Shown: positions 1 through 8,465 of the stretch, in pieces
Numbering within the stretch: the stretch's first letter is position 1
How the letters are laid out: every line of letters begins with the position of its first letter
DNA from: a virus
DNA: 24,870 nucleotides
Virus record (IMG/VR): IMGVR_UViG_3300042507_005102
Coordinates: 1 to 24,870 of that record
Reading direction: 5' to 3' (one strand)
Position numbers and translations under genes: made by a program
The notes under the pieces: generated by a model
Database searches by the model: none
Told to the model about the DNA's origin: nothing
What the model saw: the letters and a program-made list of their open reading frames with translations, nothing else

Positions 1-693
1 CACGCCGTAGGGTACCGCGTCCACGAATAGCGTCCGGGACCAGAGTTGCGCGCCCGCCGCCGTGTAACCACGGTACAATACCGCCGTTTGCCCGCCGTCG
101 GATATGCAGTCTTTAGACGATATGAACGAGAGGAAGGCGGCTTCGTCCACGCCGATAAGTTGCCGCTGGGGGCAATTCGTCAGGAACCGCGCCGCCGCCA
201 CCGTGTTCGGGTCGAATGCGTTGAGCGATGTCACCTCATCGAACTGGGTCGAGGCGTTAATGTAGGTCTTCTGGTTGCTCACGTCGGTCAACCCCGCCGC
301 CACTTCGTGGTTGTTGCCGTCGATGCTGTAATACGTCGCTTTGCATTCCACCAACGCGTAGCTATCGACCAAGTCCGACAGCCCGTTCCAGCCGTTCAGA
401 TCCCCCTGGAAGGCCAACGGCAGGGGCCCGGCGTTGCGTTGCTCACGCGCGAACCAGTCGCGTAATATCGACGACGCATCCCAGCGGAATTCCGACGTGT
501 AAAAATCCAGCTGCTCCGCATCCGCCACCAAATACGCCGTTTGTCCGTTGGCGGCATAGGTCGTGCCGTTGAAGTTGAGCGATATTTTGGCGCGGTAAAC
601 GCCAGGGTACAGCGATGCGTCAATCTCCGTCCAGAACGGTTGCGGGTCGCACCCGGCGTTGACAAAATCGGTGGGTTGTAGTGTGTATGCCAT
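1..693 (-). CDS. Probable tail protein following the tape measure (partial, runs off left edge)
   Basis: The reading frame starts at ATG 693, one base after the tape-measure stop codon, and stays open for 231 codons to the first base of the window, so the C terminus is missing. The protein begins MAYTLQPTDFVNAG and is a mixed, beta-rich sequence without a signal peptide or membrane segment. I do not recognise a domain. Its position right after the tape measure is where siphophages usually encode the distal tail or baseplate-hub proteins, so a tail-tip role is inferred from context alone. The frame was read by hand and contains no stop. Confidence 0.8.
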   Translation of the reverse strand, partial: MAYTLQPTDFVNAGCDPQPFWTEIDASLYPGVYRAKISLNFNGTTYAANGQTAYLVADAEQLDFYTSEFRWDASSILRDWFAREQRNAGPLPLAFQGDLNGWNGLSDLVDSYALVECKATYYSIDGNNHEVAAGLTDVSNQKTYINASTQFDEVTSLNAFDPNTVAAARFLTNCPQRQLIGVDEAAFLSFISSKDCISDGGQTAVLYRGYTAAGAQLWSRTLFVDAVPYGV

Positions 694-694
694 G

Positions 695-3600
695 TTACAG
701 ACCTTGAAGGGTTTTGACTTGGGTTGCGCGGCTGTTCACCGTGTCGAAAGATTGCAGGGTCAGCACCGGCACCCGGTTGGAGAGTTTGTCCAGAGCCAGC
801 CCCAACAGCTCCATTTGGGCCGTGGATTGCGCGCCGCCGCCTGCCATCGGAGTCACGATGCCGCCCGTGGCCATCAGCGGAACGCCGCCGCCGTACTGGT
901 TGATTGCCGACAGCGTGGACAATTTGCCGGGGTAGTTACGCCCGGCCTGCGCCAACAACGCGCGTTTGAACGCCGATGTGGATTTCTTGTTGACAACTAT
1001 GGAAGAGCCGTCCGCCAGCCGTTCGAAGAACTCGCCCCCCTCCACGTTTACGCGCCGACCCGATAGCCGCGTGTTGATGCCGCCGCCGGAGTGTGACGGC
1101 CCGACGAAGATACCGTGCTCGGCTTTGGGAGCGTCAAAGCCGTCGCCGATGCGGCCACCGAGGGCGAACTCCTGCGCGGCAATTGTAGCGACCTGAATAG
1201 CCGTTTGCGCGCCCACTAATGCAGCCGCGATAAGCGAAGCCGGGAACGGGGTCGAGGCAAAAGCTTGCGTAATGGCCAACGCCGCGTTCATAATCGCCTG
1301 CGCTATATCGCGTTGCTTTTTCTTTTCAAAAGCCTCGCGTTCCAACTGCTCACGTTGCGCCGCGAACTCTTCGCGCACCTGCTGTTCGGCCTGCGCGTTA
1401 CCCTCCACGAGGGCCAGCTGTTGCGCCTCCTGTTCGTCGAGCTGTTCGAGCTGTTTGTCCAGTCGCCGTTGCGCGTTTTCCTCTTCCAACTTAAACAGGG
1501 CGTCGGCCGCATCTTCGGCCAGCTTAAAAGCCGCGTCGCGTATTTGCGCCCGTATCTTGCCCTTTTCCTCTTCGGTCTTTTTAAAGTCGGCCAAATCCGC
1601 GTCGTTGTTCGCCTCGACACGCTTTCTTAGCTCCTCTAATCCCTTAATCGGCTGGTCCAAATTGGTTTTTGGCAGCTCGATTTCGGGCGATGTGGGGCCA
1701 ACTGTTTTTTCCAGATAATCGCGTAAAGTATCAAGCGCTTTTGCTATGCTCTGATTAACTTCACGAAGGTCGATGGGTTTTTTAAAAGCTTCCTTTAAGT
1801 CCTTTTCCAGCCCGGCGATTTCGTTCCGCAGGCTTTTCTGTTTGCCGATTAATTCGGTGGGCACCAGTTCCGGGTCGCTAAATTTGGCCAGTTCCGCCTC
1901 GACCTTTGCCAGTTCGGCCCGCAAAGTGGTCAGATTTTCCACGCGGTCTTGGTCGCGTTTTTTGCGGTCATCGTCGCGCTTCTTATCTTTTTCGTCCTGC
2001 TCTTTCTTTTTCTTTTCTTCCTCTTGCAGTTTTTTGATAAGGTCGTCCGCTGCCGCCTGCTCAGTCTGCGATGCCGCCGCCGCTTGGTCGGCCGCTGCCT
2101 TTGATGCCGCCGCCTGTTCGTCCTTTACGCGCTGGTACGCCGCGCCGGCCTTTTTGAATAAATCGATGTCGTCCAGTTGCTGGATTTTTAGCTGCACGCG
2201 CAAAGCGGACGCCTCATCGAGCAGCTCCTGCCCGCCGTTAGCGTAGCCAAATGTTATAAACTCGGCCGCATTTTTAAACGCCGCCTTGGCCTCAAGGGTA
2301 AAAATCTGAATTTTCGTTATGCCGCTTTGCAGGGTTTGCGACAAAAACTCCGGGAACGCCCTAACAACTTCGGTCAAAAATGCCCAAACGGCCGGGATTT
2401 CGCGGATGCCAGCTGTCAAAGTTTTGATGCCGAACAAGAGCGGGCCCAAAATAATCCGGTTGAGCTTAAGCGAAAAGTCGGCCCACGCTTGGCCGGCCTC
2501 CGAAGCGTCGCCGAAACCGCCAGTAATTTCCCCAATCGCCGCGCCGAGGTCCCCGAACACCGCGCCGACCTCTTGAACACGGGTAAAAATCGCCTCGATT
2601 ACGGGCAAAAAGAACTGCCCTATGATCGTTAGCGCGTTGTTGAACTGGTTAGTCAGGTTCTCAATACGGGCCGACAGCGTGGCCTGCTTTACCGATGCTT
2701 GGTCGTAGGCGACGTTCGTTCCGCTAATCGCATCGGTCAACCTTGGAAACTCATCCGCATATTTGGTCAGCGATATGGCCGCGTTGATGTTTTCTGTTCC
2801 GAAAATCGCCGTCAGGCCCGCCGTGTCGCCCGTTAGTTTGTTCAGTTCGTTTAGCTTTTCACTTAACGGCACGGTCGTATCTCGCAATTTTTCCAACGAG
2901 ACGCCGCCGCGCTCGAACGCCGCCAGCGCATCAGCCGATAGCGTGTCTTCGGATGCCGTGCCGATTTTCAAAAGCACGTTCCGCAATGCAGTGCCCGCTT
3001 CGCTGCCCTTTATACTATCTTTTGCCAGTAACTGAATGGCCGCCGTTGTTTCTTCTAACGACACGCCCGTAATTCTGGCCGCGCCGCCAGCCTTTTCCAG
3101 AGCCTCGGCCGCCTCTAATGTCGTCGCGCTACCTTCCTTTTCACCAGCCGCCAGCGTGTTGATAACCCGGCTTGCTTCGGATGCCTCAAGGCCGAACAGG
3201 TTAATGGCCCCGGTCACAACCTTAGCCGCGCCCGCCAGGTCAGTTCCGGCGGATTTCGAGAAGACAATTACCTCTTTTGTGACCGCCTGAAGGGCCGCTT
3301 GGTTGTCGAGTAGCTGCGGGGCCGCGCTACCTACAATTGTGAACGCATCGGCGATTTCCGTGCCCGTTGAAACGATAGCCGCGCCGCCGGATAGGGCGAT
3401 GTTTTGCAGCCCCTCGATCCGGTCTTTCAGCGCATCGGCTTCAGCACCGGAAACGCCAAGCGTCGCCGACAATTGCGCGAACGCATCCTCGAACTCCATA
3501 GCGTTTTGCACGCCCTTGCCGACCACCAACGCCGCCGCCGCCACGCCAGCACTCGCCGCGACTGCTCCGGCACCCAATCCACCCATTGCCATGCCAGCCG

Positions 3601-4216
3601 AGCCAGCCGCGCCGCTTAATCCCTCAACGCCAGCCGTGGCCGCTTGGATGGGCGCGCCGCCCATACCTTTGAATGCGCCAAAAACGTCTTGCAAGGGCGA
3701 CATAAGGCCTTGCACCTGCCCAACGAAGTTACCAAGCGGACCGCCCAGGCCCTGAATGCCCTGTGCGAACTGGCCGAACCCGCCGCCGGGATAGTTACCA
3801 ACGTTGCGCTGAAACTGGCCCATGGTCGCGTCCAGTTGCTTCAGCTCGTTATCGAGGGCTTGGATGCGCTTTAGGCTTTCAGCACCGCCGGGACCCTCGC
3901 GTTCAGCCTGCGATAACTCCTTATAGGACCGCCGAAGCCGCGCCAGTTCCGCGTCCAGTTTGCGATAGGACCCCTCGGCAAACGCGGTGGTTTCCCGTGT
4001 GGCCTTTTGTTGGTCACGGATGGTTTCATTAATCGCCTTTTGCTGCCGACGGTTGTTTTCCAGTTCCCGGTTGAGCTTCACGTATTCCGCCGGATCGGTA
4101 GCCTTGCGCATGTCCTTCTGCAGGCTGGTAGCCTCGCGACGGAGTAGCCCCAACTGGTCCACGAGGTCGCCGACACCCTCGGCTTCAACCCTGAAAAATA
4201 TTACCTGTTCGGCCAT
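695..4216 (-). CDS. Phage tail tape measure protein
   Basis: This 1173-residue protein is the longest gene here and has the usual build of a tape measure, which sets tail length and occupies the tail lumen until DNA ejection. Residues about 20-120 are charged and coiled-coil-like. Residues about 235-545 resemble the TP901-type tape-measure core, with Ala/Gly-rich helices (for example FEDAFAQLSATLGVSG). A highly charged Lys/Glu/Asp/Arg helix follows near 725-790. A second coiled coil covers about 890-985 and a hydrophobic stretch lies near 985-1035. The last 120 residues are Gly-rich. It starts at ATG 4216, two bases after the gp10-like gene, and is followed by another tail gene. Assignment is by length, composition and context; the TP901 match is from memory of the family. 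Confidence 0.93.
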   Translation of the reverse strand: MAEQVIFFRVEAEGVGDLVDQLGLLRREATSLQKDMRKATDPAEYVKLNRELENNRRQQKAINETIRDQQKATRETTAFAEGSYRKLDAELARLRRSYKELSQAEREGPGGAESLKRIQALDNELKQLDATMGQFQRNVGNYPGGGFGQFAQGIQGLGGPLGNFVGQVQGLMSPLQDVFGAFKGMGGAPIQAATAGVEGLSGAAGSAGMAMGGLGAGAVAASAGVAAAALVVGKGVQNAMEFEDAFAQLSATLGVSGAEADALKDRIEGLQNIALSGGAAIVSTGTEIADAFTIVGSAAPQLLDNQAALQAVTKEVIVFSKSAGTDLAGAAKVVTGAINLFGLEASEASRVINTLAAGEKEGSATTLEAAEALEKAGGAARITGVSLEETTAAIQLLAKDSIKGSEAGTALRNVLLKIGTASEDTLSADALAAFERGGVSLEKLRDTTVPLSEKLNELNKLTGDTAGLTAIFGTENINAAISLTKYADEFPRLTDAISGTNVAYDQASVKQATLSARIENLTNQFNNALTIIGQFFLPVIEAIFTRVQEVGAVFGDLGAAIGEITGGFGDASEAGQAWADFSLKLNRIILGPLLFGIKTLTAGIREIPAVWAFLTEVVRAFPEFLSQTLQSGITKIQIFTLEAKAAFKNAAEFITFGYANGGQELLDEASALRVQLKIQQLDDIDLFKKAGAAYQRVKDEQAAASKAAADQAAAASQTEQAAADDLIKKLQEEEKKKKEQDEKDKKRDDDRKKRDQDRVENLTTLRAELAKVEAELAKFSDPELVPTELIGKQKSLRNEIAGLEKDLKEAFKKPIDLREVNQSIAKALDTLRDYLEKTVGPTSPEIELPKTNLDQPIKGLEELRKRVEANNDADLADFKKTEEEKGKIRAQIRDAAFKLAEDAADALFKLEEENAQRRLDKQLEQLDEQEAQQLALVEGNAQAEQQVREEFAAQREQLEREAFEKKKQRDIAQAIMNAALAITQAFASTPFPASLIAAALVGAQTAIQVATIAAQEFALGGRIGDGFDAPKAEHGIFVGPSHSGGGINTRLSGRRVNVEGGEFFERLADGSSIVVNKKSTSAFKRALLAQAGRNYPGKLSTLSAINQYGGGVPLMATGGIVTPMAGGGAQSTAQMELLGLALDKLSNRVPVLTLQSFDTVNSRATQVKTLQGL

Positions 4217-4218
4217 GA

Positions 4219-4725
4219 TTAGCTGTTTTTGATTTCGCGATTGAGCTGGGGCGTGAAGTTAGCACTTATCGAGGTGGCCACCGCCGCCGATAGAACATTT
4301 CCGATGTCTGTTAACACGTTTGAAAACGCGGCTTCTACGGCACCCGTCCGTTTGCCGTTGGAGGAAAAGCGGAACGCGCCCGGCGTGGGCGACCCATACT
4401 TGACTTGGTTCACGGCGACGGCGAACGCGGCCCCGCGGGCTTGTTTGTCGTCCAGGCCTTTGCTTTTCCACCATTGATACAGCCCGGCGACCTGCGCACC
4501 GGTTACGCGCGTGTGCGTCGTCCGGCGGTTGACGTAGTCCAAATAGTCCAGCCCGGACACCTCGCCGACTATGCGGGCGCCTTCCGTGCGGATGTCCACG
4601 ACAAATGACGCCGCCAGCCGCCCGGTATTGCGGTGGCCTTGCGCTTCCAATTCCTGAATAAGCGACCGCGTGGCCCCTTGCAGGGCAGCATCCAAGGCTT
4701 CAATATAGTCGGAGGCTAAGTTCAT
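4219..4725 (-). CDS. HK97 gp10-like tail/neck protein (probable)
   Basis: A 168-residue protein starting MNLASDYIEALDAAL. I chose ATG 4725 because it overlaps the stop of the upstream 63-residue gene as ATGA (4722-4725), the junction style used throughout this region. The N-terminal helix is followed by RNTGRLAASF and a beta-rich middle. This resembles gp10-type head-tail or tail-completion proteins, which commonly carry an NTGRLxxS-like segment after the first helix. A conserved-looking KYGSPTPGAFRFSSNGKRTG segment sits near residues 110-130. It lies immediately before the tape measure. The family assignment is moderate; placement in the tail module is firmer. Confidence 0.65.
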   Translation of the reverse strand: MNLASDYIEALDAALQGATRSLIQELEAQGHRNTGRLAASFVVDIRTEGARIVGEVSGLDYLDYVNRRTTHTRVTGAQVAGLYQWWKSKGLDDKQARGAAFAVAVNQVKYGSPTPGAFRFSSNGKRTGAVEAAFSNVLTDIGNVLSAAVATSISANFTPQLNREIKNS

Positions 4726-4913
4726 TGTTCGGCAGGTTGTTCGGTCAAGTCGTCCGGCGGCGCGGGGGTCGGCGGATACATGGCATTCCACCAGCGGGAA
4801 AACTCGGCTTCGTCATCGAATAGCCATAGGGTTGTGCCGTCGAATAGCGTCGGGCGCGGGGGAACGATAGGCGTAAGCGGCTGCCCGTCGGGGCCATGTG
4901 GTATTGCGGTCAT
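4722..4913 (-). CDS. Small hypothetical protein in tail module
   Basis: A 63-residue Pro-rich protein beginning MTAIPHGPDGQPL, with a short aromatic/acidic centre (LWLFDDEAEFSRWWNAMYP). No known domain is recognised. Support for it being real comes from its two junctions: its ATG overlaps the stop of the fibre-like gene as ATGA (4910-4913), and its stop overlaps the next ATG the same way (4722-4725). That fits translational coupling inside a late operon. Its function is unknown. Confidence 0.65.
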   Translation of the reverse strand: MTAIPHGPDGQPLTPIVPPRPTLFDGTTLWLFDDEAEFSRWWNAMYPPTPAPPDDLTEQPAEQ

Positions 4914-7018
4914 TGCTCGGTCAAAAGGATGAAGTTAGAAGTAACGGTGTCCCCGGCGTTAGCCAGCGCGCACGCGGTAAAAAAGTACTGGTCGATGGTC
5001 CAGTTGATGTTCAGCGAAGATACCGCCGTGGCCGTTAGCACGGTGTCCGACGGGACGGTTGATGCCGTGCTGGTCATTTGGGTATTCGTGGCCGATATGA
5101 TGTTCATCGTCCGCTCCGCTTGCCAGTACGCCGTGGCCGCCGCCGCGTTCTGCTGCACAATTTGTTGCGCGCCGATCAGGTCCACCGCCGTGTTGAGGTA
5201 CAAACGGAACGTTGCCGAACCAGCCGTGCCAGCCTTCACGCCGCGAAAACGAATAGTTACAAGGGTCCCCGGCGCATAGGTTCCAGCGGGCACCATAAGC
5301 GACTGCAAGATCGTGTTCGCCGTCGTGCCCGTGACCGATTGCAGCGTGGCGTTCTTGAGCAGCACGGGCGTGTAGGGTAAATCGCGGAACTCGCCGTAGC
5401 CGCCCGCCGTCCACGTCATTACCTGCCCCGTCTGCTCCGTGCCCGTTTCGTTCATATTGTGCAGGTCGTCGAACCCGATAGCCTCGCCGACCCGAACGAA
5501 GATTTTTCCGTGGTTCTGGTGCGCATATTCGACGTAACCGACCGATACCTTGAAGTTTGGAGCCGACGGCCGCACGTTCGTGAGCCCGCCCGGCGTAGTG
5601 ACCGACAACCAAAGTTCGTCGCCGTCGTTCCATGTCTGGCCCTGTAATGCTCCGGTGGTGTTGATTTCGCGCACCTGCCCGACCAGCGTAATGAAGCCCT
5701 CTTGATTGTTGGCGATGTTTTCCGTGACCACGCCGAGCGTGCCGCGGGCATTTAGGGCCGTGTCGGCTTGGGCAAAGTCCACCGCCAGCCGCTGCCCTTG
5801 CGCATCGTCCACCCGCACGACAGCATAGCCGGCTTCCGTTAGGTTCGTGCCCGTCTTATTGACCACGCGGCTAACAATTTCCTGCCCTATTTGGAGCGTT
5901 ACGCCGCCACCCTTAAGGCCAAGGTCCAGCGTGCCGTCGGTATTGTTCCATTGCATTCTGGCCACGGCCCCGGCGTTTGCGGGCGTGGTGTCGAAATCAA
6001 TGCTGCCCACGTTCGTCAGGTCGTTTTGGTCCATGTTGATATCCAAACACGCGGTGTTGCCGACAGTCAGGATGTCGCATAGCGGCACCGTTGGGCCGGG
6101 AGGGCCGGGAGGGCCGGGGTCGCCCTGCGGACCTTGCGGACCGGGGTCGCCTTGAATACCCTGCGGCCCCTCCGGTATCTCAAAATCGAAAATAGCATCC
6201 GTGTCCGTGCCCACGTTCGTCACCGTCGCCGGGTCGCCGTTGGGCACCGTCGTAACCGTGCCGACCTCAATGGTAGCCGCGTCACCCGGTTCGCCCTGCG
6301 GCCCCTGCGGCCCGGTAATGTCGGCCAGCGCAACCAAATCTATCCAGTCAACCTCGCCAACGTATCGGTATTGTATGTAGGTTCCATCGTTGCGCAACTC
6401 GATTTCGCGGCAACACGGCGGATAACTCGGCGGGTCCACTTGAGCGGGTGCCGAATAGTCGCCGCACGGTGCCATCAGCGGAACCTCAAAGCGGAACGAT
6501 GCGCCCACATGACGCTGCACGGTGCCATTTGTGAGCGGGGTCACGGTGACGGCAGTGAATGGCGGGATGTAACGGTCAAGCGGCACGCCGTTGATTGTCG
6601 TAGCCCGTGCCACGTTCAGCGTGTTGTACCCAATCTGAATGCAGTCGGCCACGATCTGGTCAACCGTGCGCGGTGCCGTTTGCGTCGTCGCGTCGTAGGG
6701 CAGGATAACATCCAACACCGATATAGCGAACGCCAGGCGGTACTGCTGCATGGTGCCCGACCCTTGCGTCACTTCCATAAGCACCAGCGGATGGGCGAGG
6801 GTCAATTCGGATCCCGCGTAACCGCTTTCCGCATAAGGGCGCGAAAAAAACGTGCCCGCCTCCGCGTCAACCTGCGTTTTGCCGCCGTTGTTCGACTGCA
6901 ATTCCGACGCAAAATTCACGGTCGCAAACGTGTTGGGCCGGAGGTTCTGCCCCTCCAAATAGAGCGGTGCATTCTCGACGGCCAGCGCAAAGGCCCGGTA
7001 AATGTCAATTATCGTCAT
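4910..7018 (-). CDS. Tail fibre-like structural protein with collagen-type repeats
   Basis: This 702-residue protein has three recognisable parts. Residues 1 to about 200 form a compact alpha/beta region (MTIIDIYRAFALAVENAPLY) that looks like a tail-completion or virion-attachment domain. Gly-X-Y tracts of the collagen type occur near 235-250 and 280-310 (GPQGPQGEPG, GPPGPPGPT). The remaining 390 residues are beta-rich and Thr/Asn/Gly-rich, as in trimeric fibre shafts and receptor-binding tips. Collagen-like repeats are well known in phage fibres, where they trimerise. The start at 7018 overlaps the stop of the preceding frameshifted reading frame as ATGA, and the stop overlaps the next gene. 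A host-binding role is inferred. Confidence 0.8.
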   Translation of the reverse strand: MTIIDIYRAFALAVENAPLYLEGQNLRPNTFATVNFASELQSNNGGKTQVDAEAGTFFSRPYAESGYAGSELTLAHPLVLMEVTQGSGTMQQYRLAFAISVLDVILPYDATTQTAPRTVDQIVADCIQIGYNTLNVARATTINGVPLDRYIPPFTAVTVTPLTNGTVQRHVGASFRFEVPLMAPCGDYSAPAQVDPPSYPPCCREIELRNDGTYIQYRYVGEVDWIDLVALADITGPQGPQGEPGDAATIEVGTVTTVPNGDPATVTNVGTDTDAIFDFEIPEGPQGIQGDPGPQGPQGDPGPPGPPGPTVPLCDILTVGNTACLDINMDQNDLTNVGSIDFDTTPANAGAVARMQWNNTDGTLDLGLKGGGVTLQIGQEIVSRVVNKTGTNLTEAGYAVVRVDDAQGQRLAVDFAQADTALNARGTLGVVTENIANNQEGFITLVGQVREINTTGALQGQTWNDGDELWLSVTTPGGLTNVRPSAPNFKVSVGYVEYAHQNHGKIFVRVGEAIGFDDLHNMNETGTEQTGQVMTWTAGGYGEFRDLPYTPVLLKNATLQSVTGTTANTILQSLMVPAGTYAPGTLVTIRFRGVKAGTAGSATFRLYLNTAVDLIGAQQIVQQNAAAATAYWQAERTMNIISATNTQMTSTASTVPSDTVLTATAVSSLNINWTIDQYFFTACALANAGDTVTSNFILLTEQ

Positions 7019-7269
7019 GGGTATTCAGTTGCGATTGCGATTTGTATTGCGTCAAAGAACGGAGCATCGAGCATCAGCCGCCAGTTTTGCCACGCCCCGG
7101 TTTTCCAGAGCCGCCCGTAGATAGAGAGGTGCCGCCCTTTGCCGTCTTCGTGCCTTTCCCGCCAGTTCCGGACCCGAATTTGGTCGGGGCTTTCTTTGAA
7201 GGTTGGGGCGCGGGGTGGCTTGAACCAGTTGCTGAAGATGGGGTCTTCTGCCAAGGCATTGAGGTAAGA
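7015..7269 (-). CDS. -1 frame extension of the 7991 gene (frameshift product C terminus)
   Basis: After the T9 run the -1 frame continues as SYLNALAEDPIFSNWFKPP and reads on without a stop to TGA at 7017-7015. This segment has normal protein composition, unlike the repetitive Gly/Lys zero-frame tail. Its stop overlaps the ATG of the fibre-like gene (7018) as ATGA, the same coupling seen at many other junctions here, while the zero-frame stop leaves a 55-base gap. A -1 slip would give a fusion of about 325 residues. The alternative is a one-base homopolymer error in the assembly, in which case the long form would be the only product. Confidence 0.6.
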   Translation of the reverse strand, partial: SYLNALAEDPIFSNWFKPPRAPTFKESPDQIRVRNWRERHEDGKGRHLSIYGRLWKTGAWQNWRLMLDAPFFDAIQIAIATEYP

Positions 7270-7991
7270 AAAAAAAAGTTGCGAATATCGAGCGCGACCG
7301 ACAGCGGCATGTGTTCGACTTCCTTTATCCGCTCCGCGTGCCAATGGTCGAACGCTTCTTGCGACGTCGGCAAAGCTTCGTCTGCGCTTTTTCGGAGGAA
7401 CAGGGCCATTTGGGCGAGGAAAATCCGCGTCGGCGTGACGTACAACTCGGAGGCGTTGATTGCCGCGCGCTCCTCGATTACCCGCTCGACTTCCTTTGCC
7501 AGCTTAAACTCGATAAAGTTGTTGTAATATTCTTCCAACAACAGCGTTTGGGCGACCTGCTCAACGGAGAAGCCGGGGCCACGCTTGTTGCGATAGTTCA
7601 CCGCCTGTTGGCAGAGGTACCAGGTCTCACCCGCCCACTCGAACGTGTTGGCTGGGGGCACGGCTTCGTAGGTAGCCATGCACGACGCGATGCCCTCAAC
7701 GGCACCCATTAGCATGGTCGCGATGTCCTGCTCGTTATCGCCTTGCAGCACCATTTTCAGCGGATCCTGCCCCTTCGTGAACGGGCGCAAAGAAAACGCC
7801 AGCGCATTAAGGTAGGCACCTATCGGCATGCCCAACGCTTTACCGTCAGCCTCGGCCCGGAGGGCTTGCATAAAGGCATGGTAAGCGATATGGCACTCGA
7901 AGTAATTGCCAATCGTGACCTCGCTTGCGTGGTCTGGGATGTCGAAGGTCAGCACCGAACCCTCGGGGCTTACAGCCTTAAGCACTCGCAT
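7074..7991 (-). CDS. Tail-module protein, zero-frame product (possible tail assembly chaperone)
   Basis: A 305-residue protein starting MRVLKAVSPEGSVLTFDIP; its start overlaps the upstream gene by 14 bases. Residues 1 to about 240 are alpha-helical and end in the hydrophobic segment IRNFFFLTS. The last 60 residues in this frame are low-complexity Gly/Ser/Lys (for example KFGSGTGGKGTKTAKGG). The FFF codons are a run of nine T (7277-7269 on the minus strand), an obvious slippery site, and a second open frame continues past it to 7015. Siphophage tail-assembly chaperones are commonly made as two products by frameshifting, which suggests that role, but no family motif is clear to me and the gene is not directly next to the tape measure. 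Confidence 0.7.
   Translation of the reverse strand: MRVLKAVSPEGSVLTFDIPDHASEVTIGNYFECHIAYHAFMQALRAEADGKALGMPIGAYLNALAFSLRPFTKGQDPLKMVLQGDNEQDIATMLMGAVEGIASCMATYEAVPPANTFEWAGETWYLCQQAVNYRNKRGPGFSVEQVAQTLLLEEYYNNFIEFKLAKEVERVIEERAAINASELYVTPTRIFLAQMALFLRKSADEALPTSQEAFDHWHAERIKEVEHMPLSVALDIRNFFFLTSMPWQKTPSSATGSSHPAPQPSKKAPTKFGSGTGGKGTKTAKGGTSLSTGGSGKPGRGKTGG
7269..7277 (-). other. Slippery T9 run, candidate -1 ribosomal frameshift site
   Basis: On the minus strand the codons AAC TTT TTT TTT CTT form a T9 run that allows tandem -1 slippage with full re-pairing. A small hairpin (stem GAAGA/TCTTC, loop CCCCA, 7248-7234) begins 20 bases downstream. The two frames around the run are consistent only with a -1 shift (or +2). 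Confidence 0.55.
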
Positions 7992-8445
7992 AAGCCTCGA
8001 CGATTTTGGCGATGATTGTAGCGGGTTTGCTGTTCGGGCCGACGGTCACGCCCAACTCGCGGGCCATCGTGCGGAGGCGGTCGGATTGCTCCGGCGTAAT
8101 GCCGTCCACGGTTTCCGCGCCGATTTCGGCCAGCACATCGGCCTCGGTGTACTCGGGTACGGCCTTCAGCTGGTCAGCGACCGCCGCAGGTTCCGCATCG
8201 TTTTTTTTTACGGGCTCCGCCTCGGCCATTTGCGCGATTGGGGCCACGCGCGCCACCTGCACGGTCTTAGGCGGCACGAAGTCGAACGCCCCGGCATAGC
8301 CGCAGGGCTTCGCATATTGGGGCAGGTACACGCGCATAAGCCGGATAAGCTGGTTAGCGTAGTCAACGCGGATTTCGCGGCTTTGGACCATCGCGTCCAA
8401 TGCGTCTTTGAAGTTCTTTACAGCTTCAATGTGGTTCAGTTCCAT
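7978..8445 (-). CDS. Hypothetical protein after large terminase
   Basis: A 155-residue protein starting MELNHIEAVKNFKDALD. Residues 1-50 are helical. Residues 65-100 form an Ala/Pro/Glu linker. The last 50 residues (LRTMARELGVTVGPNSKPATIIAKIVEAY) resemble the small helix-extended-loop-helix or SAP-like folds that bind nucleic acid, which is a suggestion only. It lies 20 bases downstream of the large terminase and overlaps the next gene by 14 bases. A structural or packaging-related role is inferred from context; no function is established. Confidence 0.65.
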   Translation of the reverse strand: MELNHIEAVKNFKDALDAMVQSREIRVDYANQLIRLMRVYLPQYAKPCGYAGAFDFVPPKTVQVARVAPIAQMAEAEPVKKNDAEPAAVADQLKAVPEYTEADVLAEIGAETVDGITPEQSDRLRTMARELGVTVGPNSKPATIIAKIVEAYASA

Positions 8446-8465
8446 AAAACAAAGATATTAAGAGG

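Noticed and set aside
6070-6310. Gly-Pro-coding DNA repeats as a regulatory repeat
   Set aside because: They are explained by collagen-type Gly-X-Y codons in the fibre gene and keep a codon-sized period.
6134-7120. A 328-codon plus-strand open frame opposite the fibre-like gene
   Set aside because: It is Arg/His-rich with no recognisable domain, lies entirely antisense to a convincing gene, and is explained by GC-rich codon use leaving few stops on the other strand.
8450-8457. TATCTTTG promoter-like element just before the 155-residue gene
   Set aside because: It has no TTG at the -33 position and would give an essentially leaderless message; more likely chance in AT-rich spacer.
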